In this document: positions 21,500 through 30,749 of the stretch, in pieces
Layout: each line of letters begins with the position of its first letter
Position numbering within the stretch: position 1 is the stretch's first letter
Origin: Variovorax ginsengisoli
Lineage (GTDB): Bacteria; Pseudomonadota; Gammaproteobacteria; Burkholderiales; Burkholderiaceae_C
Direction: 5' to 3'
Length of the DNA stretch: 64,000 nt
NCBI RefSeq assembly: GCF_006438845.1
Contig: NZ_RCZJ01000001.1
Coordinates: 1-64,000 of the forward strand
The notes under the pieces: model-generated
The model's database searches: none
The model's input: only the letters and a program-made list of their open reading frames with translations
What the model was told of the DNA's origin: nothing
Program-made: the position numbers and the translations under genes

Positions 21500-21916
21500 T
21501 TACTTCAGCTTCTGTGCGAAAGGCAGCATGCGCTCGCCGTCAGCGTCCGTGAACACCACTGCTGGGGTGAGCCCGACATAGCGGCCGCCTTCATGGGGCC
21601 TGGCCTCGACGAGTTGCAGCCCGACGAGCTTGCCCGACTTGACGTAGCGGGTCTCGATGTAGATGCCGGTCTGCCCATTCTTGTTGATGGGCAGCTGGGC
21701 GATCGCCGCATAGTCGTCGGCCTTCATCAGCTGCGTCAATCGTTCCTTCAGGTGGAAGTCGTACCACGCCTGCTCGTACACCATCGATTCGCCCGTCTGC
21801 ACGTGCTTCAGCATGAGGACCAATTTGCGCTTGAAAAGCTTGAGCTCCTCCATCAGGAATTCGAACAGATCGCCGTATTCGCCGGGTGCTGTTTCAGAGG
21901 TTCGAAAGACTGCCAT
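21500..21916 (-). CDS. Conserved-looking small protein of unknown function
   Basis: A 138-residue soluble protein I do not recognise. It has no signal peptide or membrane segment. The N-terminal third is acidic and helical (residues about 12-45), followed by a mixed alpha/beta part with basic and Gly-rich turns. The start ATG 21916 has a GGGAG site nine bases upstream. The gene sits between the glgB leader and the divergent radical SAM gene; about 118 bases separate the two start codons, and the LexA-like box lies at the far end. Normal codon use and a good ribosome-binding site support a real gene. Confidence 0.6.
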   Translation of the reverse strand: MAVFRTSETAPGEYGDLFEFLMEELKLFKRKLVLMLKHVQTGESMVYEQAWYDFHLKERLTQLMKADDYAAIAQLPINKNGQTGIYIETRYVKSGKLVGLQLVEARPHEGGRYVGLTPAVVFTDADGERMLPFAQKLK

Positions 21917-21995
21917 GGACCTGTGCTCCCTTTTCAGTTGGATGTAACTAATGGTTCGGCTCAAACTTTACCGCGCCGCGCCGCGCCCAAACCTC

Positions 21996-22029
21996 TCGAC
22001 AGACCATCGGGACTGTATTTAAATACAGT
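21996..22029 (+). promoter_or_regulatory. LexA-like SOS box overlapping a sigma-70 promoter
   Basis: A perfect 18-base palindrome, ACTGTATTTAAATACAGT, covers 22012-22029 and matches the LexA pattern CTGT-N8-ACAG. It overlaps a -10-like TTAAAT (22019-22024) lying exactly 17 bases after a -35-like TCGACA (21996-22001). Transcription would start at about 22031-22034, that is, at or next to the ATG of the radical SAM gene, so the mRNA would be leaderless or nearly so. LexA bound here would block RNA polymerase. Palindrome and spacing are seen; LexA control is inferred. Confidence 0.7.
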
Positions 22030-22033
22030 GTTC

Positions 22034-23122
22034 ATGCCAGACTTTCACATTCCCCTTCATGCCCTCAAGGGCCGCGGTGCAGCCACCCAGATGCCGCATC
22101 GCTTCGAGCGCGACGTGCGTGATGCTTTCGACGATGGCTGGGGGACGCTGGAAGAAGGTGCGGCCGAAGGCACAGCGCCGCCACAGACCGAGGTGCGTTT
22201 CGAGGACGTGAAGTCGGTGCTCAGCGAGAACGACTCGCCCGACATCCCGTTTGACCGATCGCTCAACCCCTACCGCGGCTGCGAGCATGGCTGCATCTAC
22301 TGCTTCGCGCGGCCGACGCACAGCTACCTCAACCTGTCGCCAGGGCTCGACTTCGAAACCAAGCTCATCGCCAAGCGGAACATCGCCGAGGTGTTGCGCG
22401 CCGAGCTCGGGCGCAAGGCCTATCGGCCGAGCCACATCGCCATCGGCACTGCGACCGATTGCTACCAGCCGATCGAACGCGAATTGCGCCTTACGCGCTC
22501 GGTCATCGCGCTGCTGTCGGAAACCAACCATCCGTTCGGCATCGTGACCAAGTCGAGCGCGGTCGAGCAGGATCTCGACCTCATCGCGCCCATGGCGGCC
22601 AAGCGGCTCGCGGCGGTGTATGTCACCGTGACCACGCTTGACGCCGAACTCGCCCGCAAGCTCGAACCGCGCGCCGCGGCGCCGCACCGTCGGCTGCGGA
22701 CCATCCGCACGCTGGCCGAAGCCGGCGTGCCGGTGGGCGTGAGCGTGGCACCGCAGATTCCGTTCATCACCGACGACATGGAGCAGGTGCTCGAGGCGGC
22801 ATGGGAGGCCGGCGCTCGCTGCGCTTTCTATACCGTGGTGCGCTTGCCCTGGGAGGTCGCGCCGCTCTTCAAGGAATGGCTGGAGTTGCACTACCCCGAT
22901 CGCGCGGCCCGTGTCATGGCGCGCATCCGGGAGATGCGTGGCGGCAAGGACTACGACGCCGATTTCGCCACCCGCATGAAGGGCAGCGGCCTGTGGGCCG
23001 ACCTGATTCGCCAGCGTTTCGAGAAGGCGACGAACCGCATCGGATTCAACCGGCAGCGCATCGCGCTCGACCTCGGCGCCTTCCGTCCGCCGGGCGTGGC
23101 GGGGCAGGGCAGCCTGTTTTGA
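22034..23122 (+). CDS. PA0069-family radical SAM protein (SplB-like)
   Basis: A 362-residue radical SAM enzyme. The cluster-binding cysteines C83, C87 and C90 form CX3CX2C in the stretch RGCEHGCIYC, and the first helix of the barrel follows (RPTHSYLNL). The N-terminal KGRGAATQ...HRFE segment is typical of the PA0069/Rv2578c group, whose reaction is unknown; distant kinship to spore photoproduct lyase has led to suggestions of a DNA-repair role. The start ATG 22034 has no Shine-Dalgarno sequence and lies five bases after a LexA-like box. As I recall, P. aeruginosa PA0069 is among the SOS-induced genes, which fits. It stands alone, convergent with the DUF1272 gene. Confidence 0.88.
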   Translation: MPDFHIPLHALKGRGAATQMPHRFERDVRDAFDDGWGTLEEGAAEGTAPPQTEVRFEDVKSVLSENDSPDIPFDRSLNPYRGCEHGCIYCFARPTHSYLNLSPGLDFETKLIAKRNIAEVLRAELGRKAYRPSHIAIGTATDCYQPIERELRLTRSVIALLSETNHPFGIVTKSSAVEQDLDLIAPMAAKRLAAVYVTVTTLDAELARKLEPRAAAPHRRLRTIRTLAEAGVPVGVSVAPQIPFITDDMEQVLEAAWEAGARCAFYTVVRLPWEVAPLFKEWLELHYPDRAARVMARIREMRGGKDYDADFATRMKGSGLWADLIRQRFEKATNRIGFNRQRIALDLGAFRPPGVAGQGSLF

Positions 23123-23164
23123 TCCCGTGCGGCCGGTCGCGGGCCGCCATGTCGCGGCCGCGGG

Positions 23165-23413
23165 CTAGGACGCGGCCGAGCAACCAGCCGGCTTGAACAC
23201 GCGCTCGGTCGAGGCCGGCGACTTGGCCAGTTTCTCGGCCGGCCGACGGGGGCGTTGAAGCAACTCGCCACCGCAATTCGGGCAGCGCCCGGCCAGCCGC
23301 TGCGTGGCGCAGTCGCTGCAGAAGGTGCATTCGAACGAGCACACGCGAGCATCGGTCGAATCGGCGGGCAAGTCGCGGTCGCAGCATTCGCAACCGGGGC
23401 GCATTTGAAGCAT
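23165..23413 (-). CDS. DUF1272 cysteine-rich zinc-binding-like protein
   Basis: An 82-residue protein rich in cysteine pairs: CECC near the N-terminus, CSFECTFCSDC in the middle and CPNCGG near 44-49. This is the pattern of DUF1272 proteins, presumably zinc-binding. No function is known. The start ATG 23413 gives the family-typical N-terminus MLQMRPGCECC; the frame is open further upstream only because of high GC. It follows the ParB-like gene by 67 bases on the same strand, so the two may be cotranscribed. Confidence 0.8.
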   Translation of the reverse strand: MLQMRPGCECCDRDLPADSTDARVCSFECTFCSDCATQRLAGRCPNCGGELLQRPRRPAEKLAKSPASTERVFKPAGCSAAS

Positions 23414-23480
23414 GGTGAAACCTCGTCGGCGTGGGGGATGGGTGCTGGGGTGGAAGGCAAGCCGGCCGTCGCGGTCGGTG

Positions 23481-24311
23481 TCAGGTGCCGATGCGCAGCG
23501 CCGCGAGTTGTGCCCGCAGTTCCGCGTTCTCTGCCGTGAGCGCGGCCACGCGAGCGCGCAGCGTCTGCAGTTCGTCGCCGTGGTCGGCAGCATCCGCCGA
23601 TGAGGCCGATGACGCCGGTGCGTCGCCGTCGTCGCGCGGTCGTCGCTTGGCGTCGCGCACCCGCTTGGCAGCCTGCTTGAGCTCGTCCTTGCCAGCCATC
23701 GCGGCAGCCGCCTGCTCGTCGGCCGGCAGACTCGCGACCGCGGCGGCGGCATTGAGCGAGATGGCGCCGGACTTCAACGCGGCGACCAGTTCGGGCGCGG
23801 CCTGCTTGCGGATCTTCTCGATCATCACGACCTGGTTGCTGCTCAGGCGCGCAGCTCGCGCGATCGCCTCGCGGCTGTCGAGTGGCGCGGCAGGCGGCAC
23901 GGCGTAGGGTGCGTCGTCAGCGTCGAAGGGCGGGCCTTCGTCGGCATCGCCCTGCGAAACAGCAGGTGCCGTCGCGGCGCGGGCGCGCTGCTCGGCGACG
24001 ATCTCGCGCTTGCGCAGCGCGAGCACGCCGCGCTGAAAGTCGGACACGCTGCGGCGGCCCAGGTGCTGGTCGATCATCCAGAGGTGCACGTCCGCGATCG
24101 TGCGGAAGCGCGCGTTCTGCACCGTCTGAAAAGGCAGGCCGTGCTTCTGGCAGATGCCGTAGCGGTTGTGGCCATCGACCAGCACGTCGCCCCACAGCAC
24201 CAGCGCGTCGCGGCACCCTTCGGCGAGCAGGCTGCGCTCCAGCGATTCGTATTCTTCCGGCGTCAGCGGATCGATGTAGGCCTTGAGTTCTTCGTTGACG
24301 ACGATGTCCAT
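23481..24311 (-). CDS. ParB/Srx-fold protein of plasmid-partition type, chromosomal
   Basis: A 276-residue protein. Residues about 10-75 form a ParB-like N-terminal domain with DGHNR at 46-50, the position of the nucleotide-binding motif of the ParB/sulfiredoxin fold. A middle helical region (about 80-230) contains helix-turn-helix-like segments (AIARAARLSSNQVVMIEKI). The C-terminus (about 240-270) is a Leu-heptad coiled coil probably used to dimerise. There is no parA beside it, so a partition role is doubtful. Related proteins are often annotated as plasmid replication/partition related; the real function is unknown. Confidence 0.65.
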   Translation of the reverse strand: MDIVVNEELKAYIDPLTPEEYESLERSLLAEGCRDALVLWGDVLVDGHNRYGICQKHGLPFQTVQNARFRTIADVHLWMIDQHLGRRSVSDFQRGVLALRKREIVAEQRARAATAPAVSQGDADEGPPFDADDAPYAVPPAAPLDSREAIARAARLSSNQVVMIEKIRKQAAPELVAALKSGAISLNAAAAVASLPADEQAAAAMAGKDELKQAAKRVRDAKRRPRDDGDAPASSASSADAADHGDELQTLRARVAALTAENAELRAQLAALRIGT

Positions 24312-24417
24312 GGGGTGCGGGATTCCGGGTAACTGGCAAAGGGGCGGGATTGTAGTGACGCCACGCCCGCGCCGACTCGGCGCCGGTCGGCGTTGCGCTC
24401 GCAGCGCGCAAGCGCTC

Positions 24418-25050
24418 TCAGGCCGACAGCGGCATCGGCGTGAGCTTGGCCGGGTCGAGCCCCAGCGCGTCCATCACCCGCATCGCGGCGTACGCGTCGT
24501 TGGCCGCGTAGCGCACCTGTGCTTCGGTGAGCTGGCGTCCGGCCCAGTTCGACGTGGTCTGCTTGCGCGACTTGACGAAGCGCTGGCCGAACACCACCGC
24601 CACCGCCGTCTTCACGCCCACCGAGTTGCGGTAGCCGCGCCGTTTGAACACCGTGTCGAGGTCGACGATGGCCTGCGGCTCGATGCCCAGCGTGTGGCGG
24701 ATCTGCGTGCGGTCGCCGGCCAGGCCGAAGCCGACCTTGGTGAGTGCGCTCGACGCCAGCAGGCTGGCCGCCGCTGCGCGACAGACCGGGTCGTGCAACT
24801 GGAACACCCAGGCACGTTCGAGCGAGGCGAGCTGCACGGTGTGCGGGCCGGTCGACACTTCGTTCTTGAGAAACGTGGGCTTCGACTCGGTGTCGAAGCC
24901 GACGACGCGCAGCGTGCCCAGCGCCGCCAGCGCCTGTTCGGCCTGCAGCGCCGTCGACACCACCTCGATGTCGCGCAGCTCGAGACCGACGAAGGTGTCG
25001 AGCAGGGCGATCTCCTCGCGCGTGGGGAGGGGCGGGGGCGCGGTGTTCAT
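24418..25050 (-). CDS. 3'-5' exonuclease, RNase D-like DEDDy family
   Basis: A 210-residue nuclease domain with the acidic residues of the DEDDy group: FDTES (exo I, Asp-x-Glu), GFGLAGDRTQI (exo II Asp) and a final RYAANDAYAA (exo III, Tyr-x3-Asp). It is a stand-alone catalytic domain without the HRDC domains of RNase D, so it may act on small RNA or DNA ends. The start ATG 25050 excludes an upstream non-homologous extension. It follows fghA by 47 bases on the same strand, at the end of the formaldehyde operon, with no obvious functional link. Confidence 0.85.
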   Translation of the reverse strand: MNTAPPPLPTREEIALLDTFVGLELRDIEVVSTALQAEQALAALGTLRVVGFDTESKPTFLKNEVSTGPHTVQLASLERAWVFQLHDPVCRAAAASLLASSALTKVGFGLAGDRTQIRHTLGIEPQAIVDLDTVFKRRGYRNSVGVKTAVAVVFGQRFVKSRKQTTSNWAGRQLTEAQVRYAANDAYAAMRVMDALGLDPAKLTPMPLSA

Positions 25051-25097
25051 CGGGTGTCCTGGGCAGAGTTCGAGCGGTGCGGCGTGTCGTCGGGCCT

Positions 25098-25955
25098 TCA
25101 GCCCTTGAGCACCGCGGCGTGGTGGGCCAGGTGGTCGGCCATGAAGCTCTGGATGAAGTAGTAGCCGTGGTCGTAGCCGTCGTGGCGGCGCAGCGCCAGC
25201 GGCTGCCCGATGGCTTGGCAGGCGGCCTCGAAGAGATGCGGGTGCAATTGCTCGAGCAGGAATTTGTCGGCCAGCCCCTGGTCGATCAGGATGCCCGACG
25301 GGAAGGGCGCCACGGGCTGGTTCTCCATCAGCACGGTGGCGTCGTGTTCCAGCCAGCGCGAGCGGTCGGCGCCGAGATAGCCGGTGAAGGCTTTCTCGCC
25401 CCACGGGCAGCGCGTGGGTGCGCAGATCGGCGCCAACGCCGAGAGCGACGCGAAGACGCCCGGGTGGCGCAGCGCGAGCGTGAGCGCGCCGTGCCCGCCC
25501 ATCGAATGCCCGAACACGCCGATGCGCTGCGGGTCGATGGGAAAACCGGTGCCCAGCAGCGGCAGCAATTCATCGATCAGGTAGCTCTCCATGCGCCAGT
25601 GCGCCGACCACGGCGCCTCGGTCGCATCGAGATAGAAGCCGGCGCCGACGCCGAAGTCCCAGCTGTCCGATTCACCCGGCGCATGGGCGCCGCGCGGGCT
25701 GGTGTCGGGCGCGACGAGCGCCAGGCCGAGCTCGGCTGCGAGGCGCTGTGCGCCGGCCTTCACCATGAAGGTCTCTTCGTTGCAGGTCAGGCCGGCGAGG
25801 TAGAGCACGGCCGGCACCGGGCCTTCTGCGGCCTGGGGTGGCAAGAACACCGAGAACCGCATCGGCAGGCCGATCTCGCGCGCGTCGTGTTCATGGAAGG
25901 TCTGGGTGCCGCCGAAGCAGCGGTGTTCAGAGAGGGTTTTCAAGGATTCGGTCAT
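25098..25955 (-). CDS. fghA: S-formylglutathione hydrolase
   Basis: A 285-residue esterase-D-type alpha/beta hydrolase that converts S-formylglutathione to formate and glutathione, the second step of glutathione-dependent formaldehyde oxidation. The nucleophile S151 lies in GHSMGGHGA; D230 (or D225) and H263 (DGYDHGYYF) complete the triad. Length matches the family. The start ATG 25955 overlaps the preceding hydrolase gene as ATGA, so it is translationally coupled within frmA-hydrolase-fghA. Confidence 0.95.
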   Translation of the reverse strand: MTESLKTLSEHRCFGGTQTFHEHDAREIGLPMRFSVFLPPQAAEGPVPAVLYLAGLTCNEETFMVKAGAQRLAAELGLALVAPDTSPRGAHAPGESDSWDFGVGAGFYLDATEAPWSAHWRMESYLIDELLPLLGTGFPIDPQRIGVFGHSMGGHGALTLALRHPGVFASLSALAPICAPTRCPWGEKAFTGYLGADRSRWLEHDATVLMENQPVAPFPSGILIDQGLADKFLLEQLHPHLFEAACQAIGQPLALRRHDGYDHGYYFIQSFMADHLAHHAAVLKG

Positions 25956-26879
25956 TCAGGGGAGGGGGTGGCGCGACGCAGTGGCGCGGTGAGTTCGAGC
26001 ACCGCTTCGGCGAAGCGTTGTGGCGCCTCCTGCGGCATGTTGTGGCCGACGCCCGGCAGTCGGTGGTGCGTGCGCGGGCCGGTGAAGTGGTGGCCCTGGT
26101 CGGCGGTGCCTTCGGGCGCCATCACGCCGTCGTCTTCACCGTCGAAGGTGATCGCCGGGACGCTGACCGTCGGCATCTGCGCCAGCTGCGCTTGCAGCGC
26201 CGCGTAGGCCGGGTCACCTTCGGCCTGGCCGTAGCGGTGCCGGTAGGAGTGGATCACGATGTCGACGAAGTCGGGGTTGTCGAAGGCCGGCGCGCTGCGC
26301 TCCCAGGTCGCGTCGTCGAAGGCCCAGGTGGGCGACCACAGCGTCCAGAGCAGGCGGCACAGCGCGCGGCGGTTTTGCGCCAGGCCGGCGCGACCCCGCT
26401 CGGTGTGGAAGTACCACTGGTACCAGTAGCGAAACTCGTTCTCCGGCGGCGCGGGCTCGCCGGCCTGCGCGATGTTCTGCACCTTGTAGCTGTTGAAGGA
26501 CACCAGGCCCGCGCAGCGCTCGGGCCACAGCACCGCGGCCACGCAGGCGGCGGTGCCGCCCCAGTCGTAGCCGGCCAGCACCGCCTGCGGAATGCGCAGT
26601 GCGTCGAGCAGCGCGAGCAGGTCGCTGGCGAGCGCCGCCTGCTCGCCGGAGCGCGGCGTGGCGTCGTCGATGAACTGCGTCGGGCCGAAGCCGCGGAGAT
26701 AGGGCACGACCACGCGGCAGCCCGCGTCGGCGAGGATCGGCACCACCTCGGCGTAGGCATGCACGTCGTAGGGAAAGCCGTGCAGCAGCACGACGGGCGG
26801 GCCGCTCTCCGGGCCGCTCTCGTGGAAGGCGATGTCCAGCACGCCCGCACGCACGCGGCGCAGCGGGCCGAGCATCGCT

Positions 26880-26887
<8 letters not shown>
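25952..26887 (-). CDS. Alpha/beta hydrolase with Asp nucleophile (epoxide hydrolase-like)
   Basis: A 311-residue alpha/beta-fold enzyme. The nucleophile elbow reads AGYDWGG, with Asp108 in place of the usual Ser, as in epoxide hydrolases and haloalkane dehalogenases. HGFP at 36-39 supplies the oxyanion region, and an acid near 251-253 plus H282 (GVGHNMP) complete the triad. A Tyr/Trp-rich cap lies around 150-220. It overlaps frmA by eight bases and fghA by four, so it is embedded in the formaldehyde operon. Its substrate is not known; a link to aldehyde or epoxide detoxification is inference. Confidence 0.85.
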
Positions 26888-28001
<1,114 letters not shown>

Positions 28002-28075
28002 GAGGGATGAGGCTGCGTTGCAAGAAGAATGCGTCGGAAGGGCACTATAAGATGCCCGGCAATGGAGCGTCACCC

Positions 28076-28531
28076 ATGAAGAAAATACTCGTCCTCAACG
28101 GTCCCAATCTCAATCTCCTCGGCACGCGCGAGCCGGCGCAATACGGCAGCGACACGCTGGCCGACGTCGAGCGCCTGTGTGCCGAAGCCGGCACGCGGCT
28201 CGGTGTCGAGGTCGAATGTCGGCAGACCAACCATGAAGGTGCACTGGTCGACTGGCTGCACGAGGCGGGCCGCGAAGTGGCGGCCGGCCGCATGCTCGGC
28301 GTGGTGCTGAACGCCGGCGCCTACACCCACACCTCGGTCGCGCTGCACGACGCCATCAAGGGCGCCAGCGTGCCCGTCATCGAACTGCACATCTCGAACG
28401 TCCATGCGCGCGAGAGCTTCCGCCACCACTCGTACATCTCGCCGGCGGCGCGCGGCATCATCGTCGGCCTGGGCGTGAAGGGCTATGCGCTGTCGATGGA
28501 CGCGTTGGTGCGGCTGAACGACGATGTCTGA
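28076..28531 (+). CDS. aroQ: Type II 3-dehydroquinate dehydratase
   Basis: A 151-residue enzyme of the shikimate pathway that dehydrates 3-dehydroquinate. The N-terminus [14 protein letters not shown] is diagnostic; the flexible catalytic loop carries R18 and Y23, and the later [11 protein letters not shown] stretch holds the active-site His. The start ATG 28076 has GGAG eight bases upstream, better than the earlier in-frame ATG at 28052. It overlaps tag by eight bases. Confidence 0.96.
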   Translation: MKKILVLNGPNLNLLGTREPAQYGSDTLADVERLCAEAGTRLGVEVECRQTNHEGALVDWLHEAGREVAAGRMLGVVLNAGAYTHTSVALHDAIKGASVPVIELHISNVHARESFRHHSYISPAARGIIVGLGVKGYALSMDALVRLNDDV

Positions 28532-29171
28532 CGCCGGGGCCCGCGCAGACGGGCTTTTCGCGGGCGCCGACGGCGCGCTGCGTTGCAGCTGGTGCGAGGC
28601 GACGCCGGCCTACCAGCACTACCACGACCATGAATGGGGCTTTCCGGTGACGGACGAGCGACGGCTGTTCGAGAAACTTTGTCTCGAAGGCTTCCAGGCG
28701 GGCCTGAGCTGGCTGACGATTCTGAACAAGCGAGAGAACTTCCGTGCGGGCTTCGCCAACTTCGAGGCGGAGAAGGTCGTGCGCTTCGGCGATGCCGACG
28801 TGAAACGCCTGCTGGCCGATGCCGGCATCGTGCGCCACCGCGGCAAGATCGAATCGACGATCAACAACGCGAAGCGTGTGCTGGAATTGCGCGAGGAGTT
28901 CGGGTCGCTTGCAGCTTATGCATGGCGGTTTGAACCGTCGCCTTCATCGAGACCGAAGCAGGTCACGCTCGCGGAATTGCGCACCTTCACCACCTCGGCC
29001 GAATCGATCGCGATGTCGAAAGACCTGAAGAAGCGCGGCTGGAGTTTCGTCGGCCCGACCACGGTCTACGCCTTCATGCAGGCGATGGGTTTGGTCAACG
29101 ACCACATCGAAGGCTGCGGGGCGCGCGACGCTGCACTGGCCGCGCGCAAGGCACTCACGCTGCCGCGTTGA
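28524..29171 (+). CDS. tag: DNA-3-methyladenine glycosylase I
   Basis: A 215-residue base-excision repair enzyme that removes 3-methyladenine from alkylated DNA. The N-terminal CSWCE...YHDHEWGFP stretch and the C-terminal NDHIEGC segment carry the Cys/His ligands of the Tag zinc site. The helix-hairpin region around residues 90-115 is conserved. The start overlaps the aroQ stop by eight bases, suggesting coupled translation. Residues 1-18 are an extra hydrophilic leader relative to E. coli Tag. Confidence 0.94.
   Translation: MSDAGARADGLFAGADGALRCSWCEATPAYQHYHDHEWGFPVTDERRLFEKLCLEGFQAGLSWLTILNKRENFRAGFANFEAEKVVRFGDADVKRLLADAGIVRHRGKIESTINNAKRVLELREEFGSLAAYAWRFEPSPSSRPKQVTLAELRTFTTSAESIAMSKDLKKRGWSFVGPTTVYAFMQAMGLVNDHIEGCGARDAALAARKALTLPR
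28539..28558 (+). terminator. Terminator-like hairpin inside the start of tag
   Basis: GCCCG (28539-28543) pairs with CGGGC (28550-28554) across a six-base loop and is followed by four T. It lies about seven bases after the aroQ stop and within codons 6-12 of tag. It could reduce readthrough into tag, but five base pairs and four T are weak, so it may be chance in GC-rich coding DNA. Confidence 0.25.
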
Positions 29172-29180
29172 TGCGCGGAT

Positions 29181-30749
29181 TCAGCGGTGGCGCGGCACGG
29201 AGGCTGTTTCGCGCAGCGTGACGCGCCCTTGCGGATCGACGCTCTCAAGCCGCACGTCGAAGCCCCACAGGCGCGTCACGTGCTTGAGCACCTCGTGCGT
29301 GTCGTCGCGCAGCGGCTGGCCGTTGCGCTGCACGTGGCGCAGCGTGAGCGAACGGTCGCCGCGCATGTCGACGTTCCAGACCTGAATGTCCGGTTCGCGG
29401 CTGCCGATGTCGTACTGGCGCGAGAGCGATTCGCGCAGTGACCGGTAGCCGTGGTCGTCGTGGATCGCGGCAATCTCCAGTTCGGGATCGTCAGCGTGGT
29501 CGCGCACCGCGAAGAGGCGAAAGTCGCGCATCGTCTTGGGGCTCAAAAACTGCCCGACGAAACTCTCGTCCTTGTAGTTGCGCATCGCGTGGTCGAGCGT
29601 CTTGAGCCAGTCGGTGCCGGCGTAGTCGGGGAACCAGCGGCGGTCTTCGTCGGTCGGCTTCTCGCAGATGCGACGCAGCTCGGTGAACATCGCGAAGCCC
29701 AGCGCATACGGGTTGATGCCGCTGTACGCTCGGTGGCCGACCGGCGGCTGGTAGACCACGCTGGTGTGGGAGCGCAACCACTCCATCATGAGACCGTCGC
29801 CCAACTGGCCCTTGTCGTACATTGTGTTGAGCAGCGTGTAGTGCCAGAAGGTGGCCCAGCCTTCGTTCATGACCTGCGTCTGGCGCTGCGGGTAGAAGTA
29901 CTGCGCCACCTTGCGCACGATGCGCACCACTTCGCGTTGCCAGGGCTCCAGCAGGGCCGCGTTCTTCTCGATGAAGTACAGCAGGTTCTCCTGCGGCTCG
30001 TTCGGAAAGCGGCGGGTCACGTCGGCATCGGCCGCCGTCTCGACGCGCCTCGGCACGGTGCGCCAGAGGTCGTTGACCTGCTGCTGCAGATGGTGCTCGC
30101 GTTCGGCACGCTGGCTGATTTCCTGAGCCAGAGAACGCTTTTGCGGGCGGCGGTAACGGTCCACGCCGTAGTTCATCAGCGCGTGGCAGGAGTCGAGCAG
30201 TTCCTCGACCGCATCGACGCCGTAGCGCTCCTCGCACTCGGCGACGTAGTTCCGCGCATAGACGAGATAGTCGATGATCGACGACGCGTCGGTCCACATG
30301 CGGAACAGGTAGTTGCCCTTGAAGAAGCTGTTGTGGCCATAGGCCGCGTGCGCGATCACCAGGGCCTGCATCGCCATGGTGTTCTCTTCCATGAGGTAGG
30401 CGATGCACGGGTCGGAATTGATGACGATCTCGTAGGCCAGGCCCATGGCGCCGCGCCGGTAGTTCTTCTCGGTCGAGATGAACTGCTTGCCGTACGACCA
30501 GTGGCGGTAGATGACGGGCATGCCCACGCTGGCGTAAGCGTCCATCATCTGCTCGGCCGTGATGATCTCCAGCTGGATCGGATAGGTGTCGAGCTTGAAG
30601 GACTCCGCCGTCTTGCGGATTTCCTGGTGGTACGTCTCGATCAGGTCGAAGGTCCAGTCCGATGGGCTCGGCAGCGGCTCGGACGCGCGCACTGCAGGCG
30701 ACGAAGTCAGCATGGCCTTCGCGTCGGTCGACCCGATGATGCCGCTCAT
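29181..30749 (-). CDS. SpoVR family protein (YcgB-like)
   Basis: A 522-residue soluble protein of the SpoVR/YcgB family, named for a B. subtilis spore-cortex gene but widespread in non-sporulating proteobacteria beside prkA and yeaH. Typical segments include MNEGWATFWHYTLLNTMYDKG near the middle and the aromatic and His-rich regions around it. Biochemical function is unknown. ATG 30749 overlaps the yeaH stop as ATGA, so it is the last gene of prkA-yeaH-spoVR. It ends ten bases from the convergent tag. Confidence 0.93.
   Translation of the reverse strand: MSGIIGSTDAKAMLTSSPAVRASEPLPSPSDWTFDLIETYHQEIRKTAESFKLDTYPIQLEIITAEQMMDAYASVGMPVIYRHWSYGKQFISTEKNYRRGAMGLAYEIVINSDPCIAYLMEENTMAMQALVIAHAAYGHNSFFKGNYLFRMWTDASSIIDYLVYARNYVAECEERYGVDAVEELLDSCHALMNYGVDRYRRPQKRSLAQEISQRAEREHHLQQQVNDLWRTVPRRVETAADADVTRRFPNEPQENLLYFIEKNAALLEPWQREVVRIVRKVAQYFYPQRQTQVMNEGWATFWHYTLLNTMYDKGQLGDGLMMEWLRSHTSVVYQPPVGHRAYSGINPYALGFAMFTELRRICEKPTDEDRRWFPDYAGTDWLKTLDHAMRNYKDESFVGQFLSPKTMRDFRLFAVRDHADDPELEIAAIHDDHGYRSLRESLSRQYDIGSREPDIQVWNVDMRGDRSLTLRHVQRNGQPLRDDTHEVLKHVTRLWGFDVRLESVDPQGRVTLRETASVPRHR

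Noticed and set aside
23123-23164. Terminator between the radical SAM gene and DUF1272
   Set aside because: GC-rich inverted repeats exist but without a T-tract on either strand.
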